NCBI GenBank assembly: GCA_016794585.1
Contig: JAEUJM010000030.1
Coordinates: 1 to 37,595, forward strand
Direction: 5' to 3'
Source: Acidimicrobiales bacterium
Lineage (GTDB): Bacteria > Actinomycetota > Acidimicrobiia > Acidimicrobiales > DATDAH01
Length of the DNA: 37,595 bases
The translations under genes were made by a program, and so were the position numbers. The notes below the pieces were generated by a model. It was not told the DNA's origin. It searched no databases and saw only the letters and a list, made by a program, of their open reading frames with translations. Positions 37,177 through 37,595 of this stretch are shown piece after piece. Every line of letters starts with the position of its first letter. Position 1 is the stretch's first letter.

Positions 37177-37182
37177 GATAAT
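37177..37182 (+). promoter_or_regulatory. Candidate -10 (leaderless) of folP
   Basis: GATAAT is followed by 6 bases and then the GTG at 37189, so transcription could begin at the start codon. Confidence 0.4.
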
Positions 37183-37188
37183 CCCGGC

Positions 37189-37595
37189 GTGCAGCCCGGC
37201 TTCGTCGCCCCGCGCCCGGTCTTCGAGCTGAGCGTCCACGGACGTCCGTGGCGGCTGGGCGAGCGCACGCTCGTGATGGGCGTGCTCAACGTCACGCCCG
37301 ACTCGTTCTCCGACGGCGGCCGCTTCGCCTCGCCCGACGCGGCCCTGGCCCACGGCCTGGCGCTGTTCGAGTCGGGCGCCGACGTGGTCGACGTGGGGGG
37401 CGAGTCGACCCGGCCGGGCACCACCGAGCGCGTGCCGGTCGAGGAGGAGCTGCGGCGCGTGGTGCCGGTGGTGGCTCAGCTGCGGGCCGCCGGGGCGGGG
37501 CTGCTCTCCGTCGACACGTCGCGGGCCGAGGTGGCGCGCGCGGCCCTCGACGCCGGGGCCGACCTGGTCAACGACGTCAGCGGCCTGGCGTTCGA
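37189..37595 (+). CDS. folP: Dihydropteroate synthase (N-terminal part, cut by window edge)
   Basis: The first 135 residues of a folate-pathway enzyme that joins p-aminobenzoate to 6-hydroxymethyl-7,8-dihydropterin diphosphate; it is the sulfonamide target. The signatures LVMGVLNVTPDSFSDGG and DVGGESTRPGT are complete, followed by VSVDTSRAEVA-like LLSVDTSRAEVARAALDAGA and the start of VNDVSG. The GTG at 37189 lies 42 bases after the ftsH stop, with GATAAT 6 bases before it. In mycobacteria folE lies between ftsH and folP, as I recall; here folP follows ftsH directly, an order common in proteobacteria. Confidence 0.95.
   Translation, partial: MQPGFVAPRPVFELSVHGRPWRLGERTLVMGVLNVTPDSFSDGGRFASPDAALAHGLALFESGADVVDVGGESTRPGTTERVPVEEELRRVVPVVAQLRAAGAGLLSVDTSRAEVARAALDAGADLVNDVSGLAF

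Overview
The window is about 37.6 kb of very GC-rich DNA. The coding style (GTG starts, CTC/CTG leucine, strong third-position GC), an RsrA/SigR-type redox sigma/anti-sigma pair, a DUF2342-type zinc metalloprotease next to tilS and hpt, a lysine-tailed topoisomerase I without zinc fingers, and a BldG/ApgA-like pair beside a YprA-type helicase all point to an actinobacterium. The gene content best fits a deep branch such as Acidimicrobiia, but the sequence alone does not prove the class. No phage, IS element, transposase or CRISPR array was seen.

Layout. Bases 1-5350: a partial YprA/Hrq1-like helicase (minus) diverges from a STAS anti-anti-sigma gene and an RsbW-like anti-sigma kinase. These are followed by a secreted alpha/beta hydrolase flanked by two copies of a 52-bp palindromic element, then the Na+/H+ antiporter nhaA with an 80-bp tandem duplication behind it. 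Bases 5372-10446: a lipoprotein (plus), then on the minus strand an ECF sigma factor overlapping a membrane-anchored kelch-like protein, a SnoaL-like protein and an acyl-CoA dehydrogenase, with a hairpin-rich 408-bp gap between the last two. Bases 10530-15060: topA, tmk and holB. Bases 15070-18512: a PAS-GGDEF-EAL protein (minus), a small secreted protein and tRNA-Thr(CGT). Bases 18629-21581: an SDR oxidoreductase, a DUF4436 membrane protein and a diacylglycerol-kinase-family lipid kinase.

Bases 21741-27116 hold the most unusual gene: a 1791-residue exported protein. In order it has a signal peptide, calcium-binding DxDxDG repeats, three S-layer homology domains, more calcium repeats, a segment resembling the pore-forming domain of anthrax-protective-antigen-type (Binary_toxB) proteins, another calcium repeat block, and a C-terminal right-handed beta-helix. 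A duplicated-domain lipoprotein and uppP follow.

Bases 29212-37595: a small membrane protein, a SigR-RsrA-like redox stress pair, a secreted protein, a lipoprotein hydrolase, then a tight plus-strand block of a 46-residue membrane peptide, a zinc metalloprotease, tilS, hpt, ftsH and the start of folP. The second half of ftsH looks different in family affinity and leucine codon choice, so it may be a recombinant or an assembly join. Many genes have a TAnnnT box 6-8 bases before the start codon, which suggests widespread leaderless mRNAs. Homology statements here come from reading the translations; no database search was run.
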